A stretch of DNA of 37,965 nt from Actinomycetota bacterium (GTDB lineage Bacteria; Actinomycetota; Thermoleophilia; Gaiellales; Gaiellaceae). Under the pieces are notes generated by a model. The model was not told the origin of the DNA. It searched no databases and worked only from the letters and a program-made list of their open reading frames with translations. Below are positions 1-7,351 of the stretch, in pieces; position 1 is the first letter of the stretch; every line of letters starts with the position of its first letter. The position numbers were made by a program, and so were the translations under genes. The stretch lies in the NCBI GenBank assembly GCA_005884575.1, contig VAWW01000035.1, positions 12,761 to 50,725 of the forward strand, written 5' to 3'.

Positions 1-468
1 CTCGTCGGGCACGAGCCGCGCGGTCAGCGAGCGCATCCCGCCGACGCCGAGGCTGAAGCACGACGCCGCAACGGTTGCGAGCACGAAGAGCACGGTCACG
101 CTGGGGTGCGGCAGCGCCGCGTTCACCGCGAGGCCGCCGACGGCGAGCGCCTCCGCGGCCTCCGTCCCGAGGAGGAGCGCGCGCCTGTCGAAGGCGTCTG
201 CGATCGCGCCGCCGACGAGCGTCAGCGTCAGCAGCGGGATGAGCTGCGTCAGCGAGAAGAGACCGAGCGCGAGCGTCGAGTGGGTCAGCTGGTAGACCTG
301 GAACGGCATCGCCACGAACGTGAGTTCGCCGCCGACGAACGAGATCGACTGCCCGATCCAGAGCCTCCGGAAGGCGGGGAACTCGCGCAGCGGGCCGACA
401 TCGACGGCGAGCCGCGCGAGGAGGACGCGCCACGCAGGGCGCTCGAGGCCCGGAACCGGTTCGGTCAA
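1..468 (-). CDS. MFS transporter, N-terminal part only (cut by window edge)
   Basis: The first 156 residues of a major facilitator superfamily protein of the EntS/MFS_3 type, an inner-membrane proton-driven exporter; the C-terminal part lies outside the window. After a basic N-terminus it shows the usual first helix region (FRRLWIGQSISFVGGELT), a second helix ending in LTLVGGAIADAFDRRALL, which is the family's loop 2-3 motif (GxxaDrxdRR), and two further hydrophobic segments. The chosen start is TTG at 468-466, which overlaps the TGA of the upstream RemA-like gene (bases 467-465), so translation is probably coupled. No ATG or GTG gives a better start. The substrate cannot be read from the sequence. 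A second full-length member of the same family lies at 10242-11453. Confidence 0.8.
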   Translation of the reverse strand, partial: MTEPVPGLERPAWRVLLARLAVDVGPLREFPAFRRLWIGQSISFVGGELTFVAMPFQVYQLTHSTLALGLFSLTQLIPLLTLTLVGGAIADAFDRRALLLGTEAAEALAVGGLAVNAALPHPSVTVLFVLATVAASCFSLGVGGMRSLTARLVPDE

Positions 469-760
469 AAGAGCTGCTCGGACTCCGGCGGCCGGGCGGT
501 CTTCTCGAGCACGCGGCGCGCACGCCGGCCGAGGTCGCCGAGGTCGACGCGCCCTTCCTCGGCGGCCGCGGCGAGCCGCTCGGCGGGATCGTGCGCTCGG
601 TGCGGGAGGCGACGATCGGCCCCTCGCGGCCGTCGATCCAGACCTTCGTGCGCCGCCCGCCCCCGCGCTCGTCGCCGACGATCGGCTCGAGCGCGTAGAT
701 CCGGTCGGCGCGGGCCCACTTGCCGAAGCCGAGGAAGACCATGCGCGGTGCGTCCGCCAT
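465..760 (-). pseudogene. RemA/DUF370-like regulator with a broken frame
   Basis: Reading from ATG at 760 gives MVFLGFGKWARADRIYAL and then RRTKVWIDGREGPIVASRT. This matches the layout of RemA (DUF370), the Bacillus biofilm-matrix DNA-binding regulator: an early GFGN..A.RI block, a variable loop, then a RRT.a.V.......i.S block. At about 584-587 the frame must shift by one base (one base missing) to join the tail AERLAAAAEEGRVDLGDLG, which ends ESEQLF and stops at 465. The tail must be coding because its TGA overlaps the TTG start of the MFS gene. Without the shift the first frame stays open to the window edge. With one base restored the protein would have 98 residues. The frame break may be a sequencing error. 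Its role in actinobacteria is unknown; a DNA-binding regulator is inference from the family. Confidence 0.55.
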
Positions 761-832
761 GCAGCGAAGTATCGCGTGCCAGGCGGCTCCGGGCCACGGG
801 ACGCGCCCCCTTCGGCCGTGTTTCGCACGCAC

Positions 833-858
833 CCCCACCCAAGGGTGGGGTCGTTTTT
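833..858 (+). terminator. Hairpin followed by a T run, plus-strand orientation
   Basis: Arms CCCCACCC (833-840) and GGGTGGGG (843-850) pair around a very tight AA centre, in practice a CAAG loop with a 7-bp stem. They are followed by TCGTTTTT (851-858). This is the form of an intrinsic terminator for plus-strand transcription, but both flanking genes are on the minus strand. It could stop antisense transcription or be chance. The rest of the 190-base gap between the cupin gene and the RemA-like gene shows no other clear feature. Confidence 0.4.
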
Positions 859-950
859 CCCTCCGCCCTCGGCGTCGACGCTACCCGAGATGTCGTGCCG
901 CGTCTGTGCCGATTGTGTGCCGATTCGCCGCCGCGCCCGCGGCCGTCGCG

Positions 951-1289
951 CTACTGGAAGAACGTGTCGTCGTCGCGGTACGCCGGGACGCAGCAGCACA
1001 GGAAACGGAGCGGCTCGAGTGCGCGGATCTCGTGCCACGCGCCGGCCGGGATCAGGACCGCGTCGCCCACCGTGACCTCGCGCCGATCTCCGTCCAGCTC
1101 CATCTCGCCGCGGCCGGCCTCGATGAAGTAGATCTCCTCGGTCGCCCCGTGGTAGTGCCGCTGCGTCGACTGGCCCTGCGCGAGCTCCGCCTCGGCGAGG
1201 CTCTGCGACCCCGTGTGGTGCAGCTCGCGGATCGTCGAGCCGTCCTTCGTCGTAAAGGCCTCGACGCTGCGGAGTGAGCTGACGTCCAC
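951..1289 (-). CDS. Small cupin-domain protein
   Basis: A 112-residue single-domain cupin. Motif 1 reads HYHGATEEIYFIEAGRGEM (the HxHx3-4Ex6G metal-binding pattern) and motif 2 reads DAVLIPAGAWHEIRAL (the PxGxxH pattern), so all four metal ligands (two His, one Glu, one His) are present. Such proteins bind sugars, small ligands or metals, and the exact substrate is not visible. The start is a GTG directly next to the TAG stop of the 59-residue small gene upstream, so it is the last gene of the ilvE-degT-small-cupin run. Following a DegT-type sugar aminotransferase, a role in sugar or surface-polymer metabolism is possible, but that is inference only. Confidence 0.85.
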   Translation of the reverse strand: MDVSSLRSVEAFTTKDGSTIRELHHTGSQSLAEAELAQGQSTQRHYHGATEEIYFIEAGRGEMELDGDRREVTVGDAVLIPAGAWHEIRALEPLRFLCCCVPAYRDDDTFFQ

Positions 1290-1469
1290 CTAGTGCCGGC
1301 GCCGGGGGCGCAGGCGCGCGAGGACGAGCGCCGCACCGGCCGCGAGTGCGCCGAACACGTTGGTCGTCATGCAGCTACGGCACAACCCGCAGCACGCCTG
1401 CGCGGCCGGAGCGAGATCGTTCGCCCGGTTGAGCAGCGGCAACGCACGGGTCGAGGTCCGCTCGAGCAC
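1290..1469 (-). CDS. Small Cys-rich membrane protein (59 residues), unknown function
   Basis: A short gene squeezed between degT and the cupin gene: its GTG start is 4 bases after the degT TGA and its TAG abuts the cupin GTG. An in-frame stop at 1479-1481 limits the start. The protein reads roughly as a polar N-terminus, a cysteine cluster CCGLCRSCMTTN (four Cys), a single hydrophobic stretch (VFGALAAGAALVLA) and a strongly basic end (RLRPRRRH). The cluster could bind metal or form disulfides; the topology suggests one membrane helix with a cytoplasmic basic tail. I do not recognise a family. The exact fit between two stops and starts is the main support; no comparison was possible. Confidence 0.55.
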   Translation of the reverse strand: MLERTSTRALPLLNRANDLAPAAQACCGLCRSCMTTNVFGALAAGAALVLARLRPRRRH

Positions 1470-1473
1470 GCGC

Positions 1474-2595
1474 TCAGCCTACTCCCGCCGCCAGCGCCTC
1501 GACGACCCGCTCCTGGTCGCCAGGGTCGAGCGCGGTGTGGAACGGCAGCGCCAGCGTGCGCCGCGCAGCGTCTTCCGCCACCGGGCACAGGCCCTCGCCG
1601 AACCCATGGAGCTCGCGCATGTACGGCTGCAGATGGATGCACGGCAGGTACCGCGCCGTCTGCACGCCCTGCCGTTCCAGCTCACCGATCACGCCCTCGC
1701 GATCGACCCCCTCCGCGAGCTTCACGACGTAGACGAACCACGAGCGCACATGCTCCGCGTCGTCGGCGCGAGGGAGCTCGACGCCGTCGATCCCCTGCAG
1801 CAGCTCGGCATACCGAGCCGCGACGGCCGCGCGGCGCGCCAGGATCTCGTCGAGCTTCTCGAGCTGTGCGATTCCGAGCGCGGCGTGCACATCGTCCAGC
1901 CGGTAGTTGAAGCCGAGCCGGGCGTGCTCGAGCCAGCCGCCGCCGTCGGCGCGGCCCTGGTTCCGCAGCGATTTCAGCAGCCGCCACTCCTCCTCGGAGT
2001 GCGTCGTGACCATCCCGCCCTCGCCCGTCGTCATCTGCTTGTTCGGATAGAACGCGAAGACGGCCGAGGGGCCATGCGAGCCGAGTCTCGCGCCGCGGTA
2101 GTCGGCTCCGAGCGCCTCGCACGAATCCTGGATCAGCGCGAGACCGTGCCGCGCGGCGAGCTCGCGCAGCGGGTCGAGCTCGCACGGATAGCCGAAGATG
2201 TCGACCGCGACGATCGCCTTCGTCCGCTCCGTGATCGCCGCCTCCACGGCCGCGGGATCGAGGTTCAGCGTCGCCGGGTCGACGTCCGCGAAGACCGGCG
2301 ACGCGCCCTCGTAGACGAAGCAGTTCGCCGACGCGGCGAACGAGTACGGCGACGTGATCACCTCGTCGCCCGGCCCGACGCCGGCGATCCGGCAGAGCAG
2401 ATGCAACCCGGCCGTGCCGCTGGAGACCGCGGCGGCGTACGGAGCGCCGCATGCCTCAGCGAACAGCTCCTCGAACCGCTCGACCATCGGCCCGAGCGAC
2501 AGCCGCCCGGATCGCAGCACCTCGAGCACGAGCTCCTCCTCGCGCTCGTCGATGTACGGCGCCGAGAGCGGGATCGCCCGCTGCGTCTGCTTCAC
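1474..2595 (-). CDS. DegT/DnrJ/EryC1/StrS family PLP aminotransferase
   Basis: A 373-residue fold-type I aminotransferase of the sugar aminotransferase family. Visible marks are the substrate/PLP segment SSGTAGLHLL (about 59-68), DSCEALGA (about 158-165; the Asp contacts the PLP ring) and FYPNKQMTTGEGG, with Lys186 as the Schiff-base lysine. The C-terminal LGFNYRLDDVHAALG and HLQPYMR blocks are typical. These enzymes transaminate keto-sugars bound to nucleotides, for amino sugars in surface polysaccharides or glycosylated metabolites. The GTG start overlaps the ilvE stop (GTGA), so the two are translated together. A longer in-frame reading upstream is out of frame with ilvE and is spurious. 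The sugar substrate cannot be assigned. Confidence 0.9.
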   Translation of the reverse strand: MKQTQRAIPLSAPYIDEREEELVLEVLRSGRLSLGPMVERFEELFAEACGAPYAAAVSSGTAGLHLLCRIAGVGPGDEVITSPYSFAASANCFVYEGASPVFADVDPATLNLDPAAVEAAITERTKAIVAVDIFGYPCELDPLRELAARHGLALIQDSCEALGADYRGARLGSHGPSAVFAFYPNKQMTTGEGGMVTTHSEEEWRLLKSLRNQGRADGGGWLEHARLGFNYRLDDVHAALGIAQLEKLDEILARRAAVAARYAELLQGIDGVELPRADDAEHVRSWFVYVVKLAEGVDREGVIGELERQGVQTARYLPCIHLQPYMRELHGFGEGLCPVAEDAARRTLALPFHTALDPGDQERVVEALAAGVG

Positions 2596-3515
2596 GCCTC
2601 GGATCGCGCCGGCGCGTGCTCGAGCCACTGCGACCAGCGCTCGCTGCGCCCGCGAACCGTGTCGAGGTACGCCTGCTGGAGCTCGAGCGTGACCTGACCG
2701 ACGCCGACGACGTGGTCGTCGATCTCGCGGATCGGCGTCACCTCGGCGGCCGTGCCCGTCATGAAGACCTCGTCTGCGAGGTAGAGGTCGGTGCGGATCA
2801 GGTTCTTCGCGACGACCTGGTAGCCGAGATCCTGCGCGATCTGCGTCACGCTGTCCCTCGTGATGCCGGGCAGGATCGACGCCGAGAGGTCGGGCGTGTA
2901 GATGATGCCGTCCTTGACGACGAAGATGTTCTCGCCGGAGCCGTCCGCGACGTACCCGTCGGCCGTGAGCAGCAGCGCCTCGTCGTAGCCGGCGCGGTTC
3001 GCCTCCATCACCGCGAGCATCGAGTTGAGGTAGACGCCGGTCGCCTTCGAGACGTGCGGGACGACGTTCGCGCCGATCCGCTGCCAGGTCGAGACCTTGA
3101 CGCGAATCCCGCTCGTCAGGCCCTCGTCGCCGAGGTACGCGCCCCAGGGCCAACTCATGATCACGACCTCGACGGGGTTGCCGATCGACGAGACCCCGAG
3201 CTCGCCGTAGCCGTAGAAGGCGATCGGACGGATGTACGCCTCGGGGATGCCGTTGACGCCGAGCAGGTCGAGCGTCGCAGCCCGCAGCTCGTCGACCGAG
3301 TAGGGAATCTCCATGTAGAGCAGCTGCGCCGAGTTGTGCAGACGCTGCATGTGCTCCGTGAGCCGGAAGACGGCGGTGCCCTTCGGCGTCTCATAGGCGC
3401 GAATGCCTTCGAAGACGCCGGAGCCGTAGTGGAGGCCGTGCGCGCCGACGTGGACCTTGGCGTCGGCCCAGTCGACGAGCTCGCCGTTCATCCAGATCTT
3501 CTCGGTCTCCTGCAT
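2592..3515 (-). CDS. ilvE: Branched-chain amino acid aminotransferase
   Basis: A 307-residue class IV (fold-type IV) aminotransferase, the length of the E. coli IlvE group. It carries VFEGIRAYET near the N-terminus, YIRPIAFYGYGELGV (about 94-108), the Schiff-base Lys157 in VSKATGVYLNS, and the PLP-phosphate segment DGYVADGSGENIFVV. It transfers amino groups between glutamate and the keto acids of Leu, Ile and Val in the cytoplasm. The ATG start has a strong GGAGGAG ribosome site 8 to 9 bases upstream and a possible -10 box (TACGAT, 3545-3550). It follows ybaK by 44 bases and overlaps degT by four bases. Confidence 0.93.
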   Translation of the reverse strand: MQETEKIWMNGELVDWADAKVHVGAHGLHYGSGVFEGIRAYETPKGTAVFRLTEHMQRLHNSAQLLYMEIPYSVDELRAATLDLLGVNGIPEAYIRPIAFYGYGELGVSSIGNPVEVVIMSWPWGAYLGDEGLTSGIRVKVSTWQRIGANVVPHVSKATGVYLNSMLAVMEANRAGYDEALLLTADGYVADGSGENIFVVKDGIIYTPDLSASILPGITRDSVTQIAQDLGYQVVAKNLIRTDLYLADEVFMTGTAAEVTPIREIDDHVVGVGQVTLELQQAYLDTVRGRSERWSQWLEHAPARSEA

Positions 3516-3544
3516 TCCGCGTCTCCTCCGGTTGGCTCCGGAAG

Positions 3545-3550
3545 ATCGTA
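3545..3550 (-). promoter_or_regulatory. Candidate -10 box for ilvE
   Basis: TACGAT on the minus strand lies 29 bases before the ilvE ATG, leaving room for the GGAGGAG site in a short leader. No good -35 is visible, so ilvE may also be read from the ybaK promoter. Confidence 0.35.
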
Positions 3551-3559
3551 CCGATTGGC

Positions 3560-4033
3560 TCAGCCAGCCAGATCCGCGGGGAGGCAGTTCGCGACGCGCA
3601 GCAGATCGACGGGCGCGAGGCCGGCCAGGTGGCGCGGCGAGCCGGCGCCGACCCAGAGAATCTCGTGACCGAGCAGCACGCGCTCCAGCAGGACGCGCGC
3701 CGCGCGTGAGTTCGGGAACGGCGCGACGGCTCCGGGCTCGAAGCCCGTCGCGGCGAAGACCTCCTCGGGCGTCGCGATCCGGGCGCGCTCGGAGCCGGAA
3801 GCCGCGGCGACCTTCGCCGTGTCGGCCTGCCGGTCGCCGGGGATCAGCGCGAGGACAAAGCCGGGATCGCAGACGAAGACCAGCGACTTGACGATCTGAG
3901 CGAGCTCGCAGCCGACCGCCTCCGCGGCGGCTTCGGCGGTCGGCGTCTCCGTGAGGAACTCCTCGAGCCGCGCCTCGACGGCTGCCTCCCGCAGCGCCTT
4001 TGCCACGCGCTCGACGGGCTCCGGCCAATCCAC
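3560..4033 (-). CDS. YbaK/EbsC-family aminoacyl-tRNA deacylase
   Basis: About 157 residues matching the YbaK/ProX editing fold: an early helical part, then CELAQIVKSLVFVCD with the conserved Lys, ALIPGDRQADTAKVA, the ATGFEPGAVAPFP loop (the family's GG/TGhxxGxisPfg block) and the GAGSPRHLAGLAPVDLLR end. Such proteins hydrolyse mischarged tRNAs, often Cys- or Ala-tRNA(Pro), in trans; the exact tRNA here is not known. Two GTG codons at 4039 and 4033 are possible starts. I prefer 4033 because the -10-like TACGCT ends 7 bases before it, the spacing seen for other leaderless genes in this window. It may be cotranscribed with ilvE. Confidence 0.85.
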   Translation of the reverse strand: MDWPEPVERVAKALREAAVEARLEEFLTETPTAEAAAEAVGCELAQIVKSLVFVCDPGFVLALIPGDRQADTAKVAAASGSERARIATPEEVFAATGFEPGAVAPFPNSRAARVLLERVLLGHEILWVGAGSPRHLAGLAPVDLLRVANCLPADLAG

Positions 4034-4040
4034 GCTCACA

Positions 4041-4046
4041 AGCGTA
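4041..4046 (-). promoter_or_regulatory. -10 box, leaderless start of the ybaK-like gene
   Basis: TACGCT read on the minus strand, 7 bases before the GTG at 4033. It fits the window-wide TAnnnT-then-start pattern; no -35 is evident. Confidence 0.45.
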
Positions 4047-4108
4047 TGCGCAACCGTCCGGCACGTTCGGCCGTTTGCAACCGGGAGACGACCGAAGGGA
4101 GACGATTC

Positions 4109-4432
4109 GTGGACAAACTCAAGAGGGCACAGACCGAGGCGCTCTTCCGAGACGTGAACGAACGCATCGCCGAAAGTGCAGAGCGCTTCGACGCCGACGT
4201 CGCGGAGTTCGTGTGCGAGTGCGCCGATCCGAACTGCACGCACCGCATCCGGACGTCGCTCGAGCACTACGACGAGGTGCGCGGAGAGGCGACGCATTTC
4301 CTGCTCATCCCCGGCCACGAGGACCCCGAGATCGAGCGCGTCGTCGAACGGCACGGCCGGCACGCGGTCGTCGAGAAGTTCGAGCGGATCGTGGCGCGCA
4401 CGGTCCGCAGACTCGATCCCCGCACGGTTTAG
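4109..4432 (+). CDS. Small conserved actinobacterial protein, unknown function
   Basis: A 107-residue acidic, soluble protein. It opens with a helical stretch rich in charged residues (RDVNERIAESAERFDADV), then FVCECADPNCTHRI, which holds three Cys and a His that could bind zinc (CxCx4C...H), then LEHYDEVRGEATHFLLIPGHEDPEIE and a basic end. I recall similar short proteins with the CECAD..C.. and FL..PGHE blocks in many actinobacteria, with no known function. The start is GTG at 4109, chosen for the GGGAG ribosome site 7 bases upstream; an ATG 63 bases further upstream would overlap the divergent ybaK promoter. It converges with serA through a hairpin. Confidence 0.75.
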   Translation: MDKLKRAQTEALFRDVNERIAESAERFDADVAEFVCECADPNCTHRIRTSLEHYDEVRGEATHFLLIPGHEDPEIERVVERHGRHAVVEKFERIVARTVRRLDPRTV

Positions 4433-4435
4433 CGC

Positions 4436-4454
4436 GGGGAACCCTAGGTTCCCC
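4436..4454. terminator. Hairpin between two convergent genes
   Basis: GGGGAACC (4436-4443) and GGTTCCCC (4447-4454) form a perfect 8-bp stem around CTA, and that CTA is the complement of the serA stop codon. It sits between converging genes and could end transcription from both sides, though no T run follows. Confidence 0.5.
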
Positions 4455-6024
4455 CGGACCCGAGGTCGATGAAGCGCGCGTCGTCGAAGCCTTCGCCGCG
4501 GATGCGATCGACGAGGTCCGGGGGCGGTTCGCTGTCGATCGAGAACGCCATCACGGCCTTGCCGCCCTGCCGCGTGCGCGAGACGGCCATGTTCGCGATG
4601 TTGACGCCGGCCTCGCCGAAGAGCGTGCCGACACGGCCGATCACACCCGGCACGTCGTCGTAGCGCGCGAGCATCAACAGCGGCGCGAGCTCCATCTCGA
4701 TCTCGAATCCGAGCGCACTGACGAGCCACTGGCGGTCCTCGCTGCCGATGGTGGTGCCGGCGACCGTGAACGACTCGCCGCGGCGCCGCGCCTCGACGCG
4801 GACGAGATTGGTGAAGTCGCGCGACTGGCGGCGCTGCTCCTCCCGCACGTCGACGCCGCGCTCGGCGGCGATCAGCGGCGCGTTGACGTAGTTCACGGGC
4901 TGGTCGACGCGGCCCGCAAACGCGCCGTTCAGGGCGGCGACGGTGAGCAGCCGCGTGTCGAAAGCCGAGAGGCCGCCGTCGTAGGAGAGGACGAACTCGT
5001 CGGCCATTCCGCCGGCGAGCTCCATCGCCAGCCGGCCGAGCTTTGCCGCAAGCGGGATGTAGGGGCCGAGCACCTCGAGGTCGGCCGGGTCGACGACCGG
5101 GATGTTGACCGCGTTCGAGACGAGCCCGCCCTCGAGCGCGGCGGCGACCTGCTCCGCGATGATCACACCGGCCCGGTCCTGCGCCTCGTCGGTGGACGCG
5201 GCAAGATGCGGCGTCAGGACGACGTTGTCGAGCTCGAGCAGCGGGCCCGAGTACGGCTCCTGCGCGAAGACGTCGAGCGCTGCGGCCGCGACCTTCCCGG
5301 ACTTCAACGCATCGACGAGCGCGGGCTCGTCGATCAGCTCGCCGCGCGCCGCGTTGACGATGCGCACACCGTCGCGCATCCGCGCGAACGCCTCCGCGTT
5401 GATCGCGCCGCGCGTCTCCGAGGTCAGCGGCTGGTGCAGGGTGAGGAAATCGGCCGCCGCGAACACATCTTCGATCGATTCGGCCCGCTCCGCGCCGATG
5501 TCGCGGAACCGCTCCGCGTGGACGAACGGGTCGTACGCGACGACGCGCATCCGCAGCCCGACCGCGCGGCGCCCGACCTGCTGCCCGATCCGGCCGAAGC
5601 CGAGCACGCCGAGCGTCTTGTCCGCGAGCTCGACGCCGCCCCAGCGGCTGCGCTCCCAGCGTCCCTGCCGCAGCGCGGCGTGCGCCTGCGGGATGTTGCG
5701 CGCGAGGGCGACGAGCAGGCCGATCGTGTGCTCGGCTGCGGAGACGACCGTCGACTCGGGCGCGTTCGCCACGACGATCCCGCGACGCGTGGCGGCCGCA
5801 ACGTCGACGTTGTCGACGCCGACACCGGCGCGGCCGATCACCTTCAGCCGCCCGGCGCGCTCGATCAGCTCGGCGGTGAGCTTGGTCGCCGAGCGGATGA
5901 CGATCCCCTCGTAGTCGCCGATCACGTCTTCGAGCTGCGAGTCGCCGTCCACGTCGACGTCGAACTTCTCCTGCAGCAGCCGGATGCCCGGCTCCGCGAT
6001 CTTCTCCCGGATCAAGACCCTCAC
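4444..6024 (-). CDS. serA: D-3-phosphoglycerate dehydrogenase
   Basis: A 526-residue long-form (actinobacterial type) SerA, which oxidises 3-phosphoglycerate with NAD as the first step of serine synthesis. Domain order: substrate-binding lid, NAD-binding fold with VLGFGRIGQQVG (about 140-151), catalytic Arg in NAARGELID, Glu in DVFAQEP and His in LTPHLAAST, then the intervening ASB domain and a C-terminal ACT domain starting DVPGVIGRVGTLFGEAGVN, which usually senses serine. The start is GTG at 6024 because the SerA N-terminus (VLIREKIAEPGI) begins there; upstream in-frame sequence is GC-rich leader with hairpins. It is the next gene after the class V aminotransferase, which suggests a serine-synthesis pair. 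Confidence 0.95.
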   Translation of the reverse strand: MRVLIREKIAEPGIRLLQEKFDVDVDGDSQLEDVIGDYEGIVIRSATKLTAELIERAGRLKVIGRAGVGVDNVDVAAATRRGIVVANAPESTVVSAAEHTIGLLVALARNIPQAHAALRQGRWERSRWGGVELADKTLGVLGFGRIGQQVGRRAVGLRMRVVAYDPFVHAERFRDIGAERAESIEDVFAAADFLTLHQPLTSETRGAINAEAFARMRDGVRIVNAARGELIDEPALVDALKSGKVAAAALDVFAQEPYSGPLLELDNVVLTPHLAASTDEAQDRAGVIIAEQVAAALEGGLVSNAVNIPVVDPADLEVLGPYIPLAAKLGRLAMELAGGMADEFVLSYDGGLSAFDTRLLTVAALNGAFAGRVDQPVNYVNAPLIAAERGVDVREEQRRQSRDFTNLVRVEARRRGESFTVAGTTIGSEDRQWLVSALGFEIEMELAPLLMLARYDDVPGVIGRVGTLFGEAGVNIANMAVSRTRQGGKAVMAFSIDSEPPPDLVDRIRGEGFDDARFIDLGSGGT

Positions 6025-6034
6025 GTCCCTGGCC

Positions 6035-6076
6035 GCCTTCGGCTCCCGCCCCGCGGAGCGGGGCTCCGCCGAAGGC
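6035..6076 (-). promoter_or_regulatory. Long hairpin in the serA leader
   Basis: GCCTTCGGC (6035-6043) pairs with GCCGAAGGC (6068-6076), and inside it CCCCGC (49-54) pairs with GCGGGG (58-63) around a GGA loop. It ends 11 bases before the serA start on the mRNA, so it could affect ribosome access or transcript ends. Confidence 0.45.
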
Positions 6077-6112
6077 TGACGACGCTGCCGCCACCGACCG
6101 AGACCGCGCCTC

Positions 6113-6143
6113 GCACGGCCGTACCCGAACGTACTGTCCGTGC
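6113..6143 (-). promoter_or_regulatory. Second inverted repeat upstream of serA
   Basis: GCACGG (6113-6118) pairs with CCGTGC (6138-6143), and inside it GTAC (6121-6124) pairs with GTAC (6131-6134). With the longer hairpin nearby it makes the 172-base serA leader strongly structured. It could be an operator or an RNA element; no known riboswitch class is evident. Confidence 0.35.
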
Positions 6144-6185
6144 GCCGCGCGGCGATGGCCGGCGGCGGCAGCGCCGCCCCAGGAA

Positions 6186-6201
6186 CGTGAGGAACCTCAC
6201 G
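6186..6201 (-). terminator. Hairpin over the stop codon of the class V aminotransferase gene
   Basis: CGTGAGG and CCTCACG form a 7-bp stem with a 2-base centre that spans the TGA at 6197-6199. No T run follows, so its role as a terminator is uncertain. Confidence 0.3.
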
Positions 6202-7342
6202 CCGTCGCGTGCTCGAACGCCGCGAGCGCACGGCTCACGGCGACGCCGCGCTCTACGTCGGCGCCGAGCTCGGCGAGCGTGAGCTCGAGCGCGGCCAGCG
6301 TCGTCGTGATGTCGAAGACGTCGAACCAGCCGATGTGGCCGATGCGGACGATCTTGCCCATGAGCTCGCCCTGGCCGCCCGCGATCGTGATCCCGAAGCG
6401 GTCGCGCAACGTGCGGACGATCTCCTTGCCGTCGATCCCGTCGGGGACGCGCACGGCGGTGACGACCGCCGAGCGGTCGTCGTCAGGCGAGAAGAGCTCG
6501 AGGCCCATGGCCTTCGCCCCCTCGCGCGCTGCCCGGCCGAGGCGGACGTGCCGGTCGAAGACGGCTTCGAGCCCCTCCCCGAGCAGCAGCCCGAGCGCGA
6601 CGTTCAGTCCGGCGACGAGCGAGATCGGCGGGGTGAACGGCGCGTCGAGCTTCGCCTGCGCCTTCCGCGTCCGCTCCCAGTCGAAGTAGAAGCGCGGCGA
6701 GGAGCCGGTCGCGGCGAGCGCCGCCGGCGAGACGGCGACGAGTCCGAGCCCGGGCGGGGTCATCAACGCCTTCTGCGAGCCGGAGACGACGGCGTCGAGT
6801 CCCCACTCGTCGGTCTCGCACGGGACAGCACCGAGACTCGAGACCGCGTCCACGACGACGAGTGCGCCTGCCTCCTTCCCAACCGCGGCCAGCGCCTCGA
6901 TGTCAGAGACGACGCCCGTCGACGTCTCCGAGTGGACGATCCAGAGCGCCTTCGCGCCGCCGGACTCGCGCAAGCGGGCGCCTACGTCCTCGGGCTCCGG
7001 GATCTCGCCCCACGCGTACCGGAGATGGTCGACGTCGGCGCCGTACGCCGCGGTCATCTGCGCCCACCGCTCGCCGAAGTTGCCGGCCGAGACGACGAGG
7101 TGCCGCTCGCCGGGCGTGACGAGGTTCGCGACCGCAGACTCGAAGGCCCCGGTGCCCGACGAGCCGAAGAGGAGAACGTCGGACTCCGTGCGCGCGACCG
7201 TTCGCAGCTGCTCGAGGCACTGTTCGTAGACCGGCCTGAACTCGGGCGCGCGGTGATGGATGATCGGCTCGGCGAGCGCGGCGAGCACCTGCGGCGGCAC
7301 GGGCGTCGGCCCCGGCGTCATCAGGTAGCGCTTCGTGGCCAT
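6197..7342 (-). CDS. Class V aminotransferase, probably the phosphoserine aminotransferase (SerC role)
   Basis: A 381-residue fold-type I class V enzyme of the alanine/serine-glyoxylate aminotransferase type. Marks: MTPGPTPVPP at the N-terminus, GSSGTGAFESAVANL, the PLP-ring Asp in VVVDAVSSLGAVP, and Schiff-base Lys191 in SGSQKALMTPPGLG. Close families act as serine-glyoxylate or alanine-glyoxylate aminotransferases; in several lineages this type serves as the phosphoserine aminotransferase of serine synthesis. Its place directly upstream of serA on the same strand supports that role (inference). The ATG start has no clear ribosome site but has TAACCT 9 bases before it, suggesting a leaderless or nearly leaderless mRNA. 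Confidence 0.88.
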   Translation of the reverse strand: MATKRYLMTPGPTPVPPQVLAALAEPIIHHRAPEFRPVYEQCLEQLRTVARTESDVLLFGSSGTGAFESAVANLVTPGERHLVVSAGNFGERWAQMTAAYGADVDHLRYAWGEIPEPEDVGARLRESGGAKALWIVHSETSTGVVSDIEALAAVGKEAGALVVVDAVSSLGAVPCETDEWGLDAVVSGSQKALMTPPGLGLVAVSPAALAATGSSPRFYFDWERTRKAQAKLDAPFTPPISLVAGLNVALGLLLGEGLEAVFDRHVRLGRAAREGAKAMGLELFSPDDDRSAVVTAVRVPDGIDGKEIVRTLRDRFGITIAGGQGELMGKIVRIGHIGWFDVFDITTTLAALELTLAELGADVERGVAVSRALAAFEHATA

Positions 7343-7351
7343 GGGAATTCG

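Noticed and set aside
1293-2697. Long plus-strand frames opposite the cupin, small gene, degT and ilvE
   Set aside because: Arg-, Ala- and Pro-rich composition with no motif; the minus-strand genes explain the sequence.
3560-6094. A long frame running from serA territory into the ybaK gene
   Set aside because: It is the antisense or off-frame shadow of serA and of the 4109-4432 gene; only the final part (YbaK) is real.
6025-6196. T-box riboswitch upstream of serA
   Set aside because: No T-box sequence or specifier loop is recognisable; only plain inverted repeats are present.
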